From Larix kaempferi (taxonomy: Eukaryota; Streptophyta; Pinopsida; Pinales; Pinaceae), in contig BSBM01000361.1 of NCBI GenBank assembly GCA_027924585.1, forward strand, positions 66,500,001 through 66,564,000: a DNA stretch of 64,000 nucleotides, read 5' to 3'. How positions within the stretch are numbered: the stretch's first letter is position 1; each line of letters begins with the position of its first letter. The position numbers were made by a program, and so were the translations under genes. The notes under the pieces are model-generated. The model had not been told where the DNA came from and did not search any database. It worked only from the letters and a program-made list of their open reading frames with translations. Positions 50,321 through 60,406 of this stretch are shown here, in pieces.

Positions 50321-50467
50321 GCGTGAAGACAAACACCCGTGACAGGGATAGAGCGGTGAAGGAGAAACCGCGTGAAGACAAACACCCGTGACAGGGATAG
50401 AGCGGTGAAGGAGAAACCGCGTGAAGACAAACACCCGTGACAGGGATAGAGCGGTGAAGGAGAAAGC
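50321..50467 (+). repeat. 49-bp tandem repeat, three copies
   Basis: Units start at 50321, 50370 and 50419, each GCGTGAAGACAAACACCC then GTGACAGGGATAGAGCGG. They are almost identical. The flanks (50230-50320 and 50470-50600) carry degraded versions of GTGAAGGAGAAACC. Confidence 0.93.
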
Positions 50468-51271
50468 CGTGGAGATAAATCCAAATGGGAGCAGAGATAA
50501 ACCCGTGACAGGGTGCCTTGAAAGAGAAAGTCGTGGAGATAATCCCGACAGAGAAACCCATGGGCAAGAGGGAGCAGCCGTAGATAAGAGAAACTCAAGC
50601 AGGAAGAAAACGCCGAGAACTGATCCAGTTAATTGCAAATAGACAGACTGACAGAGATCGCAGATAATAACCAGTTGCTAGCACGTAAAAGAAATTTCCG
50701 AGGATAATCTTAGTAAGAAGGTTGAATCACTAAAATTTATATAAGATTAGGAATAGGAAGTGATAATAAAAATAACATAATAAAATAAACGTAATGGCAA
50801 ATGGACAAAAAGTTAAATGGACCACAAAGTCTTTATTAATAAAATCATAATGATTTTATTAATAAGACAAAGAAAATAATTATTTAATGACTTTATAATA
50901 AAGTAAAAAAAAACCATAGGATCAACAAAAGGTAAAAGGACCAAAAATCATGGGTCAAGGGTCTTTTATCCAAACATAAGGTAACCAATACATGGTCCAA
51001 TGATCTTTTAATAAATTAATATTTAAATACACTCCATAAAGTAGGAGTCAATATGGTCAAAAGTGCGCATAAGTAAGAGTGCTAGGGCCAAGTAAGAATA
51101 GGACCATGAACCAACAACCACAAGACCAAGGTGGACAATCAAACAAATAGAACCAACAAGACCAAAGACTTTTCTCTCTCTTAAGATACATAGTTTATAT
51201 ATTTTTTGTCATCACTGTATAAGGAAGAAGATCCAAACGGATGGTGCAATCCTTTTGTCCTTAACGCTGCT

Positions 51272-51827
51272 CCTAAGGGTTAGGTACTAGAGACATCGCC
51301 AAGGGGTGGCCAGTCCCTTGAGAAGCAACCTAGCAGTAACCGATTAGGAGAGGGGACAACGATATCTTCCATTCTCAATGAATGGCTTTCAGCTCAAGGC
51401 TGAACCTCAGTCCTAGACTGGGACATGTTGATCAACCATCTGGTCTATGACCAGGATCTCCATTCTCCCAGAGAATGGTCCTCAGCCTCAAGCTGAGCAT
51501 TCAGTCCTAGGCTGAATGTTGATCAACCATCTGCAGGACCTAGGAAGTCTCTGTCTCAACCTGCAGGATCTGCTTGGTCATCATGACCAAGAAACCGTCT
51601 GGTTCTAGACCAGAATACCCTAGAGACAAATAGGGGCCCTAGCCACATGCTAGGGACTTTGCCATGGCATCAAACTGCTTGGTCCTAGACCAAGAACCCC
51701 AGGAGACAGCTGGGGGCCCTAGGGTACCTTCTAGGGTCTTACTCATACTCTGCCTGGTTAACTTGACCAGGAACCCTAGTCAAATGACTAGGGTACCATT
51801 CTCTCTGAGAATGGGTCTCGCAGCTGC
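51272..51827. other. Array of about 20 consecutive short hairpins
   Basis: Perfect arms (positions of the first arm) include CCTAA 51272, CAAGGG 51300, CATTC 51370, TTCAGC 51388, CAGTC 51408, CTGGTC 51440, CCATTCTC 51460, CTCAGC 51481, CATTCAG 51498, CTGCAGG 51531, CTTGGTCAT 51573, TCTGGT 51598, CCCTA 51618, CCCTAGC 51637, TGCCATGGCA 51660, CTTGGTC 51678, CCCCAG 51697, CCCTAG 51717, CCTGGT 51753, ACCCTAGTCA 51773, CCATTCTC 51796 and GCAGCTGC 51820. Loops are mostly 2-9 nt, often CTA or TCTAG. The arms differ, though CCATTCTC, CTTGGTC and CCCTAG recur. The array would be in the leader of the minus-strand LTR transcript. Confidence 0.9.
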
Positions 51828-52186
51828 ACTAAAAATCAACAAGAAAAGTATTGTGCAGCCTGCTGTATGGATCTGTACTTTCTGTTGTACGGACTGTACT
51901 TTTCAACCTCGAAATCTATGCCCACACATGCCAGAAAAGACTCTGTTGTACGATTTTGTCAGTCTGCAATAAATGCACCAGCGGATGCCTTGGAAACTAT
52001 GCCCACACATGCTGCTGTACAGATCTGACAAAATGTTGTACTAATCTCGCAATGGCTGTCTTGGGAAGTGTGTTGCTCCTTCTCTTGGGAAATTGTGCCT
52101 TTTCTCTACTAGGGATCTCTTCTTGATCTTCAATCTTCTTCTCTTTCTCTCTTGATGGTGAGTGTATCAAATGCCCCTCTCACTTT

Positions 52187-52194
52187 GTTTTATA
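52187..52194 (-). promoter_or_regulatory. Copia LTR TATA box
   Basis: Minus TATAAAAC, matched at 47015-47023 in the other LTR. Transcription from here would run through the hairpin array about 360 nt downstream. Confidence 0.65.
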
Positions 52195-52484
52195 CTTTGT
52201 CTTTGGCAACTAACTTCTCCAACTACCTAATCTAAGGTTGAGAATTAATTACAAAATCAATGGTTCACATTATAACTCACTTTTTAATAATTAAAAACTT
52301 TAATTATTAAATACATCATTTAAGTGTGACCCACTTTTCTAAAGTATAAAATCATATTGACTTTATTTATATAAATGTCACTTTGTTACATAAATACATA
52401 AAGGACAACTTTTCTGGTCCTCCTCATCACACCCACACCAAAAAATATGGGAGGTTCTTCACAATTAACTTTTCAACAATAAAG

Positions 52485-54850
52485 CGAGACAATCTCCATC
52501 ATTTGTCATGGAGCAGTGAACCTCTACTCATGTACTATTTGGCTTTTATGCTATTTGTTGAATAAGATTGTGAAGGCTTTGGAAGCTCATGTGTTGCATT
52601 CCGCCCTATGGTTGTGCATGTTGGTGATTATTGAGGTGATATTTAGCTAGCTTTACCTTCTTTCTTGCAAAGCTTGTAGGTTGATTCTAGCTTCTTTGAA
52701 TAAGTATTTGCAACTGTCAATTTACTTATTTATGTTCTATCTTTAAAGATTTTAGGTGTAATAGGTTGTATTCAGTTATACTAATATTCTCCTTGTCTTT
52801 CTTGGTAAAATGTACTAGATTAATCTTGCTTGTCTGGAGAAGTGTGTAGCTTTGTAGGTTGCCTAAGGTGAAGAGATTTTGGAGCTCGGTTGCATCCATC
52901 TTCTTTCCACTACATTCAAATATTTGGATCTAATGAGTTTTGTTCCAAGGATGCTTTCTCTCCTTCACAATATTCAAGCTTGGGCTTGAGGATCACTTTC
53001 TACCATCTCTAAACTCAATTTTTTCTTGGTTACTTCATTTCCTTTTGCTTAGTAAAAGTTAGATCCAAAAAGTTTAATCATTTATCTTCTTTTATTATGC
53101 ATATATACCAGATCTAGAAGCTCTTAAAAGTTTTACTTCAAACTAGATCTAGATTAGTACTTTAAGTGCTTGTTTTCATAAAAATTTCTACATTTTTCCA
53201 AGTACTAAAGTAGTGTAAAATTTTGTATCTTTTATTAGCTAATCCACTAAATTTAACATTAGTTTGTTGGCTGTTTTTGCAGACTTGACGAAAAAAGAGA
53301 AGGAAACTTCGCCAAAATTTCGACAAATTTGCCCATCTAAAGACCCCAAAGCTCCTATACTCTTTTCTAGTCATTTCTAAGATATTGTAAACCTCCCTAA
53401 TCCAAATTTATAAGGATCAAAGGTACTCTTTATTTGATTTTAGTACTTTATAAAAAAATATAATAAAAAGCAAGTGGGCTACACAGCTCCCACACCCCAC
53501 CTTCCCCCCATTCGGGGGAAGCCTGTATCTATCTTGTGTGGTTTTTCTACTATTTCTGTTTTAGCTTAGTTTGATAATTAAATTAGAAGTAATTTCATTT
53601 TTTATAAGTAGATCTAATTTCTTTTAAGCTTTGCAAACTGAATAATAACCCCTACACTTTCCCGAGTTACGGTTCGTGGATAAGGGCTTGCCCGAGTACT
53701 GAACCGGAAAGAAATTCATAGGTAGTAATTAGAAAATCTTTCGCTTTTTGCATTTGGTTATTTTGTACAATCCTTACAAGTTGTTTTCTTCACAATCATA
53801 ATAAACAAACCCGACTCGTTACCCGCGAAGTATGCTCTCGCCGCCACCTAAAGGCTTTGCCAATTAGAGGTGGATGATCAAAAAGTTGACACATAGTCAA
53901 TAGTAATTAATATAACACATTTTTGTTTTTTTACAACAATTGGAATAAACCATTTTGCTATTTTCCATCAAAAAGTGGAACTGTAGCATTCAACTAATTT
54001 TTCACACTTAACTAAGAAACTCATTTTAATCAAATTTACTCCCTTTAACCCAACGAAAATCCGGCATCGCGAATATTGAACTTGTGTGGGGAAATTCTTC
54101 AGAAGAAGCGGGAACCACTGAAAAGTGACCTAAGGGCCCCGTCAAGCTACACCCTCGTTTGGCGTAGTGTTGGACATCTCCCCGAGACTCCATCCATCCC
54201 ACACGTCTTCATGTGGAGACACTCTTGTTTAGCTTCGGACATACTCCTTGTACCTCACGGTATATTTGGAGTTCCCCTTTCCCTTTAATCAATTTCATCA
54301 TTAATAAATTAAAACTGACCAAGAACAATCTTGCAAAACATTTCACTACTAAAACAGCAGGACTCCATTTTATTTGACTCCACGACATTGATCTGATATT
54401 GTATTTTGCTTTATTTCAATTTTTAGCTTTCATATTGTCGTGAGTATTTTTAATCTTATGCTGTTGATTACAAACAATTTTGCATAACTTGGACTCACCT
54501 TTCTTGGTTTTGTGAAGCAAGTCTTTCAAGTTGCAGGTTGTCTTAGTTGGAGAGTGGAATTCCTTGGTTAGATACCCCACTTCTTCAAGCATTGGAAGAG
54601 CAAAGAGCACAACTTCCTCCCATAACTTTATATTTTCTGCATTTTATGTTTAGTTACATTTCATATTAAATCTTGTCCAAGTTTCAATTTATAAGTGCTA
54701 ATATTGTGTTGATTTACTTGTAAAAAATTTCATAATTTTTTCATATATTTGTACCTTAACAGGAATAGTGCCCAAGAGTGGTTTTGGGCATTTTTCCTAT
54801 CTTTGTTGCTTTTTTTTTTTAGCAGGTTTTGTACAGTAAAAGGGAATATG
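52485..54850 (+). mobile_element. Right part of the split LTR, family E copy 2
   Basis: Continues the LTR interrupted at 46417. From 53270 onward it is collinear with 19860-20900 (see the motif pairs there). It encodes no protein I recognise. Confidence 0.5.
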
Positions 54851-55049
54851 CTGCCAAAATTTGGCCAAAATTAAGTGTAAAGGGCATCCACAAGCTGTCA
54901 TCTCATGTCCTTTGCAAGAAACGGGTCAAAATCTATCTTCCTTCTCTCATTTCCTTCAATTCTCATGTGCTGAAATTTCATTCATTGTAACAAGTTCAAG
55001 AGAGTCTCTCATTTTCTTCTATTATTTCCAAAGTTATTTTTAAGCTTCA

Positions 55050-55500
55050 TTTTTCAGCCATCCCTTGCATGCAAAGGAGGTTGGGCTTGCCCACCCTTGC
55101 ATTGCAAGTGAAGAGGGGCTGGATTTTATCTCTTCTTACTTAATTTATCTTCAGCAATTTACTTCATTGGTTTGCCCCATCTCTTCCTTAGGAAGAAGAT
55201 TGTGTGGCTAGGATAGTTGTTAATTTAATTCTTTTTTCTTTCAAGTTGCCATCCATTGCTTGCAAAGGAATTTGGACTTCCCAACCCTTGCAAGCAAGAG
55301 TGAAAGGGCTAGGATTGATTTTCTTCTTTTTTTTAGAAGGCATTTGTACATTTGTTTTTCCCCTCCTCTTCCTTAAGAAGAGAGTTGTGTGGCTAGTTCA
55401 CTTTCCTTTTCTTGCATTTTGATTTAATTTGTTGCCCACACCTTGCATGTGAAGGGCTTTTCCTTCCTGCAATATCATGGCGGCTAGTTTAATTTGTTTT
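55050..55500 (+). repeat. Degenerate CCCTTGCATGCAAAG repeats, inverse of 21180-21730
   Basis: Four blocks such as CCCTTGCATGCAAAGGAGG, CCCACCCTTGCATTGCAAG, CCAACCCTTGCAAGCAAG and CACACCTTGCATGTGAAGGGC. They are separated by C/T-rich text and GTGTGGCTAG. They are the reverse complement of the unit at 21180-21730. Confidence 0.65.
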
Positions 55501-55958
55501 AAATAAAAGTATTCTTTATTTGGTCAAGCAATAAACCTTTGCCCCACTTTTGCCCCCTATTCACTCCCCTTGCTGGTTCATCCAATACTGGGTGAAAAGA
55601 AAGGGCAAAAGCTTGAATTGGCTAGTATAATAGGCACTTTAACAATTTATCTGGAAATTGAGAAAATAAGGATTGATCCATGGAGATAGAGGGGTAGAGG
55701 CTGTTGGGAGCCTCGTGGCACTTCATGTCCTCCTGTTGAGCACTCGACAATATTTGGAACTTATTTGTGGAGCTAGAAAGAAACCTTGTGTTCGCTTGCT
55801 GAGCACCCAACAATTTCTCTAAAATTGAAAGATCACTGTGGAAGGTAGTCACATTAGTATAGTGTTAGATTATGGTAACTTTGGGATGTCCTCCATGACT
55901 CAGATGCCTTGCATAGAAGGACATCAGTACCATAGGCATCAGGATGGAATAGAGAGTG
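55501..55958. other. No gene recognised (target region of the gypsy insertion)
   Basis: The sequence continues across the gypsy element at 63358. No coding motif or repeat end was identified. Confidence 0.4.
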
Positions 55959-55963
55959 AGATG

Positions 55964-58909
55964 TGTTGTCTCCCCAAATGGCATGCGTGTGTTGAAGCCC
56001 AAAATGTAACACACCAACTCGATGACAACTCTCTCAGGAGAGAGGCCAATGTCACCACACTCCTCTCCTCTTCGCTTCAGGTTGGCTCTTCTCCAACTCA
56101 AGGGGGGTATCCCTAAGATAGGATCACTCAGGCAGGTACGGTAAACGGGCAAGGTGAATTGAAGAGGCTGCCTTAGGAAACAAATGTAACAAAAAGATGT
56201 ATTTTGAATTTGGATGATGGAAAAGAAGGGAAAATCAATCCTCAGGGAAAGACCAGTGCTAGTATATCAGAGGGGCGAATGGAGTCAAAAGAGATCAAAG
56301 GGCCTTGTGTTATATGTGACTGAGGGGGAAAGATCGCATCATTAAGCAAACCCCGCTCAATTTAGTGTTTGGGAAACAGAAAAAGTACTTCTTCTTCTCT
56401 AGCTGTGGGAGGTGCGCTATGTAAACCAAAAATCAAGATTGCACAATCAAACTAGATTAAATACAAACATCGATACCTGAATTTACATGCTCACAAAGGG
56501 AAAAAGAAAGCTAGCTGCTAAAAGTTCTTTGCCAAAGGGAAGAAGAAAGCTGGCTGCTAAGAATCCTTCACCTTCCAACGTGGTGGATTGTCACCCTTCT
56601 ATGGCCTCTCTCACAATAAAAAGAAAATGCAGAATCCGAAAAGCATTCACGTTTATAAAACACTCACAAGTACTGCCACAAAGAATAGTCAATTTATCCA
56701 AAGAATCCCATGATATTTTTCATTAAGTTCATGGGGAGAAAAAGTCCCAAGTTTTTCCATCATTTACAATAGAGGAGGTTGCTCTCTTTTATAGACCATC
56801 CAGCCTTTCAAAAAGGATAATAAATAATAACAATCAGGAAAAAGGTGAAGTCTAAACAGACTTATCCTAACTAAAGCGAAAACCCCTCAAATCTTGAGCT
56901 GGAGCTCCGACTAACAAACGCCAATACATGAAACCCGCACCAAAAATCACTGATCCTTCAGTGTTGCAATCCTGGGCGAGCTTTAATTTTTGATGCGCCA
57001 AGCAATTATCGAATCTAATACTCCGAGAAATCGACCGGCTGTCAGGAATGGAACTTTGTGACAATTGTCGCCGATGGCGTGAAATGGCGGGCAAGAGAAA
57101 CCACCGTTTAGTTGAGGTGCTCAAAACTTCACGCGATTTGGCGCAATCAGCTATCAATGAAAACACAAACATTCCCCGAGCAACTACCACAGATTCAACG
57201 TGAGAATTCTCTCTTGCGATCGATTGATGATGGAAACCTACCACCGGTTGCGGATAAAGAAGGTTTTGGAAAACCAACAAGTAATCGAACTCGATCACCA
57301 TTTCTGCAGTTTAAGGTTCAATGAGCCACGATTTCAACGATTCATGATCGGATAACTCCCGTGAACTGCTCCTCGACGCGCCAACAAATGGTTATTATAA
57401 TGGTGCCCTATCGGCTCATTTTAAAACAGTGCGCCACGATCCATCCCATAGACTGCGCATTTGATGTAACTAGCTGCCAACACAACCTGTAATCGGCTCT
57501 GTTTTGAAAGTCCCGACTTAAATGTTCATGTTGGATATGTATCGAGTGGTTTATTTCTATGCACAGAACTTGGTCTTGAATCGGCGATTTTCAGGTGGAC
57601 GAGTTCCGTAACCAAGGAAAAAAGAACGCCATCTGTGAGGGAACACTCACTAGCTGGGCCGCGATCTCGATTTAAGATTTGTTGTGTTGTTGAATACCAA
57701 ATTTAATATTGATGGCAACTCGACATTAAAAATCGGGTGGTAATGGAAAACACACTCAACTCCATGGCTCAGCTGTAACGGATCCGAGCTTCACGTGAAC
57801 CTAGCTGACTATTCGTCGAACCCCGAGCTCTGGCATCAGAACTATCCTTTTTTAAATGTCAATTGTGCATCATATTAACCTTTATGGTGGCCTATACGAT
57901 TCTCTGTTTTCAAACCCTGACCACCACGTGCTTCGCGACACTCCTGTAATGTATTTATGGCAAGAGAACATAGCCCTGTATCCAACCGAAAGAACATGAA
58001 TAATCTTGGTGTCTGATGGAGTTTTAATCCATTCTCTTAAGATCATTTGCAGCACAACTCATAGCATATGTTTTAGCAAGCAGCGGAAGCAAATGACGCT
58101 GAAGGACTGGGCATCTAACTGAACAACAATCCCCGGAACAGTTGTCTGTCTTGAATCAAAAACAGAACCAACTTCTTGTTGTTTTTTTATAAGGCAAACA
58201 GCATATCCATGCTTGAGTTCCCGCTGAACCACACTTCGATCTTGCTCACAGCCATAGCACACAGCTAATAGTGACCCAACTAAAACTGGAGTAAATTGTG
58301 GATCACTGATCAGTCGTGGTCTTCCATTTGCAGGTATCTAAGGCAAAAGCTTCAAGAGCTTCTATTCCTCTTTTGTATTTTCCCGTCTCTCTGCCAGTAG
58401 CATTTTGGGGGCTTAGCATGAATAGGCTGTTCTCTGGCAGACTTTACAACACATATAAAGGTCTCCAGTTCTTTCTGGGAGGCCTCTCTCTTCTTCTAAA
58501 ACTTCTCACCATGCATACTCCAAAAGTGACAGATCAAACAGATCTTCAGCTTTTAAGAAGGAAATCAGCTATCTGAGCAGGCTAGAAGTCCTTGGTGCCA
58601 GGAACAACATATGTAACCTGTTGTGGCTTTATAGAAAAATTTACTCCATAGAATGTTGCTGGGTAATATCCAATTCATTTCATGCACAGCAAAATCCAGC
58701 ATCTGGGGAATTCACAGCAGAGTTACTTTCTGGAGATGTCTATATCCCAACATCAACTTTGCCAACTGCTTGCAAGACCCTCGGATCTAGAGTTTTAAAT
58801 GAAAACCTTACCGATGACTTCCTTAAAGATAATCTTTAAACCATTGCAGATGCATTTTTGAGTGATGCATTTCTCATGTGGACACCCCTGTCAATATGGG
58901 GAGGCAACA
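55964..58909 (-). repeat. Gypsy 3' LTR, 2946 bp
   Basis: Direct repeat of 60407-63352 at a constant offset of 4443 bp. The minus-strand TATA box (TATAAAAG) is at 56786-56793. Confidence 0.95.
56786..56793 (-). promoter_or_regulatory. Gypsy 3' LTR TATA box
   Basis: Minus TATAAAAG followed by AGAGCAACCTCCTC. Identical at 61229-61236 in the other LTR. Confidence 0.6.
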
Positions 58910-59151
58910 TCTGGCTCCAACTGCGGGACGTGTGCTCTCCTCGAGAGTGCACGAGAACCTCAGATCCTCTCGGTTATCGCAAATCATCTTGGAAAATAGA
59001 ACAGTGTGGTGGGGATGGCTTGATTCACATCCCCAATTCACACATTTATTACAAAACAGAAAACAGAGAAAAGCATACTGAAAACATAAAATGCTCATGC
59101 AAGAGCTTATTTTTTCCTACCTACACTAACTTAACATGAGACAAGAACCAG

Positions 59152-60132
59152 TCAAGTGTATGCCCAATACCAGTGGAGCCATTCAAGCTTCTTATCTCTA
59201 CTATTTCTCTTTTCTTCGTGCTCAGTTTTAGACAAAAATGTGGATAGAATTACCATAAAACGGAGTTGTCTCATAATTTGTCCATGAATTTGAAATGGCA
59301 AGCTATTAGGATATAAAAAACCCTCAAAAATTTGGTAGAAAAATCCAGAACATGCAAAAGAAGCCTCTATCCATTGATGGATGGGGCTGATATAAAAACT
59401 TCCATCGTAAGACTGTTCAGGCTGATCTGCAAAACTGTTATCATGTTTGACGACATGAACCTGGGGCAGATCTTCATCATGGAGTTGCTCAAGCTTATCT
59501 GTAACACAAGGCAGCATTGTATTTTCAATAAAATGAAACTGAGGCAGCTCTGGATCTTCATAGTAAAACTGTTCATGAGCATCTTCAATGGCAGAAATAT
59601 GAGGCAGTTCAAACTTTTTAAAATTCTCTGTTGCAGCAGTAGGTTGTTCAGCTGTATCTTCAAACAACAACTCTTGAATTTCTTCTTCAATGGTTTGCTC
59701 TTTAAACTCATGATGGACCCTAGGGATGAGGGCATCATATTCTCTAACAAGCTGTTCAATTTCATCAACAGTTCCATCATGCCAGCGAAGGAGAAAACTC
59801 TCGAAAAACTTTGCCAATGAATCTATGGATCTATTCAGAAGACCATAGAACCAATTGTCTGCATCCCCTTCCAAAGTGAAAGCAAAAACGACCATAAGGT
59901 CATCTTCATGATAAACATTAAAATCAACCACCAATTTGCAGTAAGAGGCAATGTGACGGAGGGCTGAAACATTATTATTTCCATGGAATTCTAGGAGAAT
60001 GTCACGCAGCTTCTCATGGTCGTAGCATTCATTAGGAAACCCACAGATATTTGAGAAATCTAGCGTAGCGAAAGCTTCGCACAGAGTAGTTTCGTGCAGA
60101 AGATTACGTGTTTTTTCTTTATCATCATCCAT
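59152..60132 (-). CDS. Gypsy Gag protein, 326 residues, intact
   Basis: An open frame of 326 codons starting MDDDKEKTRNLLHETTLCEA, 275 bp downstream of the 5' LTR. Residues about 40-125 form a retrotransposon Gag domain: the W-x-x-x-L segment VVFAFTLEGDADNWFYGLLN, then SIDSLAKFFESFLLRWHDG. This is the capsid-like fold that assembles the virus-like particle in the cytoplasm. The C-terminal 200 residues are acidic, with repeated F/H-E-D-x-P-Q-F/H phrases and no zinc knuckle. The frame closes about 240 bp before the 3' LTR, so no protease or RT could be fused. The long ORF is fully open although the LTRs have diverged by about 3 percent. That may mean selection for Gag or simply limited time. 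The minus strand is set by the PBS and TATA box. Confidence 0.85.
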   Translation of the reverse strand: MDDDKEKTRNLLHETTLCEAFATLDFSNICGFPNECYDHEKLRDILLEFHGNNNVSALRHIASYCKLVVDFNVYHEDDLMVVFAFTLEGDADNWFYGLLNRSIDSLAKFFESFLLRWHDGTVDEIEQLVREYDALIPRVHHEFKEQTIEEEIQELLFEDTAEQPTAATENFKKFELPHISAIEDAHEQFYYEDPELPQFHFIENTMLPCVTDKLEQLHDEDLPQVHVVKHDNSFADQPEQSYDGSFYISPIHQWIEASFACSGFFYQIFEGFLYPNSLPFQIHGQIMRQLRFMVILSTFLSKTEHEEKRNSRDKKLEWLHWYWAYT

Positions 60133-60383
60133 AAATCAAATAATGAGGCACTAAATCTAAAACATAGTCATACCTCATGCCAAACTGTGGAGTTGCCAAG
60201 GTGAGCTTGAAAGCTTTCCAATGAGTATGCTCACCTCTACACCCAATAGGATCTTCAAATCTGCAAAAGGACAAGGGCTCTGTCCCTTCGTGGAGTCGCC
60301 ATGTGAGAAGAAGAATCTGCAATATAATTTCCCACAAATGTCGTCAACATAGCATAGTCTTCAAATTTCAGGAACTGGACTTT

Positions 60384-60402
60384 GTCCTCGGCAACGGCAC
60401 CA
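60384..60402 (-). other. Gypsy primer-binding site, Asp-tRNA type
   Basis: Minus strand TGGTGCCGTTGCCGAGGAC, four bases from the LTR end. It differs at two positions from TGGCGCCGTTGCCGGGGA, the site complementary to tRNA-Asp used by Tat/Athila-lineage gypsy elements. Confidence 0.85.
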
Positions 60403-60406
60403 AAAA

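Larger units (their letters stand above)
49312..51909 (-). other. Block unique to the long LTR, flanked by 12-bp direct repeats
   Basis: ACCTCGAAATCT occurs just before the block (about 49301-49312) and again at about 51909-51920. The short LTR has a single ACCTCGAAAT. The block has no TG..CA ends, no poly-A and no terminal inverted repeat. Either it was inserted with a 12-bp duplication, or it is original LTR sequence and was deleted from the other LTR by recombination across the repeat. The stretch near 51845-51900 (CTGTATGGATCTGTAC..GTTGTACGG) resembles LTR sequence at 52013-52040, which favours the deletion reading. Confidence 0.7.
46423..52479 (-). mobile_element. Complete Ty1/copia element, minus strand, TSD ATAAA
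   Basis: Left LTR 46423-47306, internal region 47307-48958, right LTR 48959-52479. Both LTRs run TGAAGAAAATTTGAC .. AACTTTTCAACA in plus-strand terms. ATAAA flanks the element at 46418-46422 and 52480-52484. PPT, PBS, Gag and protease are all in minus-strand order. Integrase, reverse transcriptase and RNase H are absent, so it is non-autonomous. The LTRs differ greatly in length because a 2.6-kb block between two copies of ACCTCGAAATCT is present only in the 5' (right) LTR. Its insertion split the TATA box of another LTR. Confidence 0.93.
48959..52479 (-). repeat. Copia 5' LTR, 3521 bp, carrying the extra 2.6-kb block
   Basis: The outer parts (48959-49311 and 51910-52479) match the 884-bp LTR closely. 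The minus-strand TATA box is at 52187-52194 (TATAAAAC). The middle block holds degenerate repeats, a 49-bp tandem array and the hairpin array. Confidence 0.88.

Noticed and set aside
50321-50467. Three regularly spaced repeats considered as a CRISPR-like array
   Set aside because: The repeats abut with no unique spacers and the context is a plant LTR.
56867-57301. 144-codon minus-strand open frame in the gypsy LTR, with a 135-codon partner at 61337-61744
   Set aside because: It lies upstream of the LTR TATA box. Nearly all differences between the two LTR copies change amino acids, so it is evolving as non-coding DNA.
58316-58576. Plus-strand open frame repeated at 62758-62991
   Set aside because: It is antisense to the element and present only because the LTR is duplicated. 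There is no known motif and it is shorter in the second copy.
59332-59820. Plus-strand 162-codon open frame inside the gypsy internal region
   Set aside because: It is antisense to the Gag ORF, which has a recognisable Gag domain on the minus strand.
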